Of a stretch of 64,000 bases of DNA, positions 58,455 to 64,000 are shown one piece after another. The stretch lies in contig JAHLEZ010000018.1 in NCBI GenBank assembly GCA_020726505.1, forward strand, positions 1,426,001-1,490,000, written 5' to 3'. The stretch's first letter is position 1. The number at the start of each line of letters is the position of its first letter. This stretch comes from Leptodontidium sp. MPI-SDFR-AT-0119 (taxonomy: Eukaryota; Ascomycota; Leotiomycetes; Helotiales; Leptodontidiaceae). The notes below the pieces were generated by a model that was not told the origin of the DNA, did no database searches, and worked only from the letters and a program-made list of their open reading frames with translations. The position numbers and the translations under genes are program-made.

Positions 58455-59669
58455 GCTGGGAATTATTCATGGATAAGGCGCTGTCCTGCTTTCAGGAGTT
58501 TACGGGACTGAAATGGATGTCCAGTAAGTAATGCATGGATTGAATGCTGCTTGAATACTCGCGTGTCGAATTCCAGCGCCTTATCCACGACTCTTGTAAC
58601 ACAAACTAAATGGTTTTGCTTCTGCGATCCTGTTCTCCCAACCCCTTTGAAGCTTTCGTACAGAAACTCTGATTCATTGCATCCGCGCTTTTAGGATCAC
58701 CACCCTTCTCCGATTCCCTCCCCGTTCTCTCCACTGTTCTAGTGTAGGTCAAATCACTTCGTTCTCTTTGCGACTGCAATCCTCGCCACGATTTTACTCA
58801 GCTTGCAAAGCCTGATGAAGGACAGTATAGTGGCGTGTTTAGATTCTCTATCTAGATGCTCTGAGGATTTCGCTTCGATTCTAAGATAGTCTTCCGTTAT
58901 CAACTGGTCATAAGAGGTAGAAGTGGTGGCCCTTGCAGGGTGTACTTGTGGTGCGAGATCAAGACAGTAAGAGAACCCCCACTTTTGTTACTCATGCATG
59001 ACTTTGATGGGAGAGTTTGCGTTTGCGTTTGTGATTTGGTTTCATTCTATGTTTTTGTGAAATCTTATATTATTTTTGCGTCTTGTTGTTTACTGTATCT
59101 CCACGTGTACTCGCCTAGGATTGTTCCGCTGTTTTGATCACTCCGCAATTCAAAACTTGACCTTGGAGAAATATCGCCAGATGCAGAGGAGAGGAGAGGA
59201 TACTTGGTAAGCTACCGGTTCCCAAAAATAATGTGAATGGATCTCCTCCGGATGATCTTTGAAGGCAAGATAGATGCCTGCCTGGGTAATCACATTTGTT
59301 TTAGATGTTGGACACGGCGACACTTGCTCTATATGAATCAAGACAAAGGAGAAGTGAATGAAACAACTCCGCCAGGTACCTGTAGATCATCTCAAAAGGC
59401 TTGTATTTGAAAGACCATCACGGTTTGAAACGGGGAGAGAAGGTCTCCAAGAGATCTGGGTTGACTAGTCCACTCGAGGAAAGGGTGTTTAAAAATAACA
59501 AAAAAGGGGCAGATGTTATGGCAAGAAGATCAGGGAAACCAGCAACGCTGTTGAAGGTATGCGGCTTGATTAACATTGTACTATCATCAACGTGAGGCCA
59601 AGCCCTTCTGGTGTTGAGGCTATATACGAGCGTAAAGGAATAAAAAGCCAGCTTGTAATTTTTATATGC
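58455..59669. other. intergenic, no gene seen
   Basis: Sequence between the esterase remnant and the 3' end of the methyltransferase. Short ORFs without domains; moderately AT-rich. Confidence 0.4.
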
Positions 59670-61226
59670 TCATGTCTCTGGTTTTTGGCCGTAGACGACG
59701 TATCTAAGAATGACTGGGTCAGCGTATACAACTTTACCACGATACAGGAAGCCAGAAAAAGGGTCTTGCCTACATCTCATAATAAGGATGCAATTTACGA
59801 CCGAAGAGCGCCGATCGCAGTTTGGCCATGTACACCTGCACCTCTTCATACGTCCACTACATATCATGAGCGTGGGACACTTCCAAAAACAAGGGGAATA
59901 CTCACACCCATGACGACGTTTAACAGATATAGGCACATTCCCTCGATGCCCTCCTGGAAATATAACGCGTTCCATCGTCCAATTTCCTTCAGCTTTGGAT
60001 CACTGCTCCAGCCCCCTAGTGGCATCTTGTACTTCTTCTCAACGACATCCACGAATCCCGCTTTGATCATGTTCTCCTTGGTAAACTGTGCATTCTCAAA
60101 GGTCTTGCCGATTTTCTTGGCCGCTTCGATAGAAACCCGCGACCACTCATTGAGCAGGTGGTCATCAGTGACGGTGCCATCATCAGACTTCCACATTATA
60201 GACATTTCCATGTCCTGGATCCAGCCGCCGGGTTTGATACACCTGGTTATGTTAGTTGCCAGGTACGATCGATGGCTTTGCCCAATTTCAACTCACCTGA
60301 AGGCTTGTGCATATATGGCTGGCCAGTCGCCGATGCTACCCTGAAGGGTCCGCAGGTGAACAAAATCGAACGAGTCTGGCTGGTACGTCCATTCAAGTTG
60401 CGCATCATCGAGCTCAAACTTGAGGTTCGGTGGAACCCAGGTTGGCTGGATGGGAGATAATTCTGTGCCTATGACTTCCGCCGAGGGGAATTGATCTGCA
60501 AAGTCGCTAGCCATGAAAGTTAGGGATGGGTTGAAACAAAAGTGACATCGAATACTTGCATTGCCCAAATTCCAGTACCTGTCCCAATGTCTATAACCTT
60601 CTATAAAATCATGAGTATATCGTATACTGTAGTCATTGGATGGCTTGCCTGAGGATTTGGGCCAATGGGTGCTACGAAGAGCTTTCCATCAAGCAGTAGA
60701 GTCATCATATGGTGCCTACGAAGAAATCAGATAAACTTTAATCTATACGGTTAATTGGTCCCTAACCCAATATCTCGTTAATGTCAGCCCTCGATACTGA
60801 AAGTAAAATCCCTTGGGGAATTTACCAAGCTGTTCATTTTGTTGCTCATCATTGGGTGCCCTTTCAGGTTTCTGTAAGCTTCGAACCGTACAAAAACATT
60901 ACGTCTGCATACCAGTATTCAGTCGTCTTGAAATTCTGAAACGTCCTCCCGTGCACCTCTCGATACTCTAGGATGCTCTCTGTTATCGAGCCGGTCGAGT
61001 TGATTGAGCGATTACTGACGCTACATCAGATCAAGCATCGTGAATATCGAAAGACATGAATTGCCCACCTTTCGTCGCCATATGATGAATCGCCATCATC
61101 CTCAGCCTGATTCTCATCCTGCAATGCCGTGTCAATTGGAAGAGGTTACAAACGAGGGAGGAGGCATGAGTTTACTATGGGGATTGCGCCGATGGGAAGA
61201 GCGGCGCCGTCATTGGTAGTGGACAT
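59670..61226 (-). CDS. LaeA-like SAM-dependent methyltransferase, 11 exons
   Basis: A class I methyltransferase of 340 residues resembling the LaeA-like family of secondary-metabolism-associated enzymes. Exons: 61226..61176, 61118..61069, 61020..60913, 60860..60826, 60773..60767, 60715..60649, 60600..60560, 60506..60297, 60242..59906, 59856..59774, 59703..59670. The product reads EYWAPNDEQQNEQLD, IGHHMMTLLLDGKLF, then the SAM-binding motif DIGTGTGIWA (110-119), DFADQFPSAEVIG, LSPIQPTWVPPNL, CIKPGGWIQDMEM, and a C-terminal WTYEEVQVYMAKL ... YVVYGQKPET. The 7-nt exon 60773..60767 and GC donors of introns 6 (60648..60601) and 7 (60559..60507) are required to keep family sequence in frame. Its neighbour at 474 bp is a P450 on the same strand. 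LaeA homologues may act on metabolite genes; many relatives methylate small molecules. Confidence 0.88.
60767..60773 (-). other. 7-nt microexon of the methyltransferase gene
   Basis: The heptamer ATATTGG completes Asp82, encodes Ile83 and starts Gly84 (LDIGHHMM). It is flanked by 52-bp (60774..60825) and 51-bp (60716..60766) introns of normal size. Joining the outer exons directly (110-bp intron) gives a stop codon at once. Confidence 0.7.
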
Positions 61227-61699
61227 GACTGGTAGTGCCAAATAGATCCTGTCAAAATAGAACGCAGCTGTCAACAGCAGTTAAGCAGGAAATGGCGGTC
61301 AAAACGAGGTAGAGATTAGCTGACAGCAGAGTTCAGCGAAACCGGGCAAACTCCTTGGGGTGGTGGTGGGGTAAGCCACCCTCTTTGTAATGTGAATTAC
61401 AAGTAGCATACGCCTTGGCCAGTCAGCAGAGCGGACGCACAATTTTCCGAAATGTGCTGCGGATGCTGCGTTGGCGATTCCAATTCGACCATAATTGTGA
61501 CTGCTGCAAGCCCGCAGCCGTGTGCCGCGCCTTCCTATTGGCTATGATCAAAGGCATCAAAACGCGGTGTGGGCCAAAGTGCAGATATACAATTAGAGCC
61601 CAGTCTAGATGGGTTTGTCGCTGCATCACCTTTCACGTCTTCGTATCTGGAGAGTCTTCAGGTTCTTCTGACGCTTGCTTTTAATAATATATCAAGGAA
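61227..61699. promoter_or_regulatory. spacer between P450 3' end and methyltransferase start
   Basis: A 473-bp region holding the methyltransferase promoter (right of its ATG on the minus strand) and the P450 3' flank. ORFs at 61415..61684 and 61423..61629 are antisense to each other and featureless. Confidence 0.4.
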
Positions 61700-63680
61700 T
61701 TAGAGCAGCTTCTCTCTTCTCGTGACAAGCAACCACATTTCTGACTGCGCAAAGATGCCCATACACATAGACTTCCACGGATTTGTAGGATCAACCACGC
61801 TGAATTCAAAATGCCGGAGTAGCTGCGGGATCACTCAAACATTAGCAAACAATTAATTACTGACAGCGCAAGAGTCACTCGAGAAAGGACTGACTTACTT
61901 CAACAAACACCTTATTGAGTTCCATTAATGCAACATTCTTCCCCAAACATTGATACCTTCCTGCGTTAAAAATCACTTCCCACGTCTGCTCCAAGACTTT
62001 AATCCCTTCGCCTTCAAGCCATCTTTCTGGACGGAACACATCCGCATCCTCACCCCATATTTTCTTATTCCTAAGTATGCTGAAGCCACCATAACCGATA
62101 CTAGTTCCACCAGGGACGTACATGCCATTTATAGTGTCGCCCTCTGGCGGGACCTTTTTGGCCATAAGGCCTACCGCCGGGGGCCAGATACGAAGCCCTT
62201 CTTTGATAACAGCCTGTAGATATGGTAGGGTTCTCGCCTCGACATCGGAAATGGGCGATGACAGCGTTGCGTCAGAGATTTCCGCCAGAAGCTTTGCATG
62301 GACGCGCGGCGTAGTTATGATGTACAGGAAGGTAGTGCGGATTGCCGTTGCCGTTGTGTCAGAGCCCGCGATACTGAAATAAAGGAGCGTCAAAAGGAAT
62401 ACTCGATGGGTGCATGGGATACTACTTGCAAGAGTAGTTAAGGTGCACTCACATTTGAAGAAGAGTTTCGGATTCTGCCTCGTCACGAGTTAGGCCATGA
62501 CGGATAAATGACCCAAGCATGTCTCTCTGATCTTTCGCATCGGGGCCAAACCTTTGATCAACTACTTCTTTGGTGAATCTATATGTAAATGCGTCAGCTA
62601 TCTGTACCTTCGTCACAGAACTCAGGGCGGTTGACAGAATTTCCCAGGGATTCATCAAAGATGCCAAAGTCGTCCTCTAGCTGCGTCAACTACAGCTATT
62701 GCGACGTCCGAGTGTATAAAAATTCTTAGGATGCTTCTTAACCATCCTCGGACGAATAAGGAGAGGAACGAACCCAATAATCTTTCCAAAGCCAATAGCA
62801 TCCGTCGCAGAAGGCAGGAGACTTTTCATGAAAGAGGAGGTTAGGACATAGTTAAGCCAAGGGAAAATCGTAACCATCATTGCAGCCGGAACCGCTTTCT
62901 CGCTCGTCGCGATATATTGGTAAAGATCGGTATCAGTATCTAGAAAGCCAAATGGCTTCCCATATGCGACATGCGAGATAACGTCGAGAGTGAAGTATTG
63001 AGCCTTGCGACCGAAGTCCATTGGCCGATATTCCGTGTTAGTCGTAATGTATTTTGAATCGATGAGCTTGATTAAAGCTAGTACGTTGTGATTGATACTG
63101 TGCTCGAAGATTTCATTTTCTTTGCCTGCGTACTATCATTGGGTTAGTCTTCAGCATAGACTGACTGATTGACCAAGGCAAGCAAGCTTACACCAATAGC
63201 CATTTTGGTCCGGAGCTCAGTGTGAGTATCCTCGTCCATCTGCGACAAGACGTTATCCCGGGTTGGATCGAATCGCAGGCCAGTGTACCAGTCGGAGCGG
63301 CGGTATGGCGATCTGACAGCGTTCATCTTCCGCATGAGGGCCGGATCGTCTGTGACCAGCATGTTCGGCCCAATACGAACAAGGGACCCTGCACAACCAC
63401 CGCACGTTAGACAGGAGCTACAATGGAGTGGCCACAGCAGATCTTCCGTACCATATTTTCTGTTGGCCTCCAAGACTTCAAAGTTCATCTGTCCATTCAG
63501 GAGCGCGCGCACTTGCCATATGTTCGAAAACGTCGCTGGGAACGGTCCCTTGAAATGCCGCAGGCGATACCATGCGCCGATCGTTTGCGCAGCGAAGACG
63601 ACTGCGCATAGTATGCTGAGGATGGCTAGCATCACCCTCCAGTCCCCCCAGATCTTGTCGAGCACAGAGCGGAGCGTCAT
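61700..63680 (-). CDS. cytochrome P450 monooxygenase (pisatin-demethylase-like type)
   Basis: A 502-residue P450 from exons 63680..63452, 63388..63192, 63132..62774, 62578..62453, 62373..61899 and 61822..61700. An N-terminal membrane anchor (VMLAILSILCAVVFAAQTIG) fits the ER. Helix I motif AGSDTT (306-311), ExxR as KEGLR (Glu362, Arg365), FRPERW (417-422), and the haem loop FNAGRYQCLG with Cys446. The usual Arg two before Cys is Tyr, as in several fungal P450s with GRYQCLGK. Intron 1 (63-bp) has no stop and is in frame, so an unspliced reading adds 21 spurious Cys-rich residues. Intron 3 (62773..62579) is 195 bp, much longer than the rest (59-79 bp). Together with the methyltransferase it suggests a tailoring step in a metabolite pathway; the substrate is unknown. 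Confidence 0.92.
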
Positions 63681-64000
63681 GGCTTGTTGTCGGAAGGCCG
63701 CGAACGAGTTCTGTATTTGTCGCGCAGATAAGAATAATAACGATCACAGTGTGGAAAGGGCATTCATTCATTTACTTGTACTTGCCAACCCCGCACTGCT
63801 TCTGGCCCGAACATGTGACCCTGTGCCTTGCCCAAGTGGTGACTCTCCGAAACCGCCATGAAATTTGCCCTGTTGGGGCTGCACGGGGCGTAAATTATTA
63901 TCCTATACTCAACTAAACTCGCTTTATAATCGAGAATATTATTATTGCCTTAACTTATAAGCTACTAATAAGTTAAAGATTCTATTATTTATTAACGGGT
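63681..64000. promoter_or_regulatory. P450 upstream region with AT-rich end
   Basis: The P450 promoter. From about 63890 to the window end the sequence becomes very AT-rich (TTATTA, TTATAAGC, TTATTTATTAAC), unlike the preceding ~200 bp, consistent with entry into a RIP-type or repeat-derived AT block. Confidence 0.45.

Overview
The window is nuclear DNA of a filamentous ascomycete (Pezizomycotina; Leotiomycetes is my guess, without a decisive marker). The reasons are introns of about 46-195 bp with CTAAC/CTGAC-type branch sites, long intergenic spacers, and typical filamentous-fungal families: Zn2Cys6 regulator, C2H2 array, LaeA-like methyltransferase, cytochrome P450, cutinase-fold esterase, DUF1996, DUF2985 and intracellular GH78. 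I found no operon structure, CRISPR, rRNA, complete tRNA or intact transposon.

Layout. 0-6 kb: the 5' part of an F-box gene, an SDR oxidoreductase, a histidine phosphatase and a 15-finger C2H2 protein. 6-8 kb: two tiny zinc-ribbon ORFs, one broken by a stop codon. 10-14 kb: a beta-lactamase-fold serine hydrolase and a conserved protein of unknown function. 14-20 kb is almost gene-free apart from a 39-residue membrane microprotein. 20-25 kb: a six-exon acyl-CoA synthetase ending in a peroxisomal AKL signal, and a quinone-oxidoreductase-like enzyme. 27-32 kb: a DUF2985 membrane protein and a cutinase-family esterase. 32-37.5 kb: a sugar transporter divergent from an intracellular alpha-L-rhamnosidase, probably a rhamnoside uptake and cleavage pair. 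39-40.5 kb: a repeat protein cut by one in-frame TAG. 41.5-49 kb: three secreted or surface proteins around a Zn2Cys6 regulator. 49-53.5 kb shows no gene. 53.5-56.3 kb: a large single-pass EGF-like membrane protein. 57.6-58.5 kb: a collapsed carboxylesterase pseudogene. 59.7-63.7 kb: an 11-exon LaeA-like methyltransferase and a six-exon P450 on the same strand, possibly the edge of a secondary-metabolite cluster. The last ~100 bp are strongly AT-rich.

Exon structures were derived by hand from reading-frame continuity, splice sites and family motifs. The most unusual results are the methyltransferase gene model (a 7-nt microexon plus two GC-AG introns, with a third GC-AG intron in the transporter), the zinc-ribbon pair, the TAG-interrupted repeat gene and a duplicated 27-bp element in the transporter/rhamnosidase promoter.
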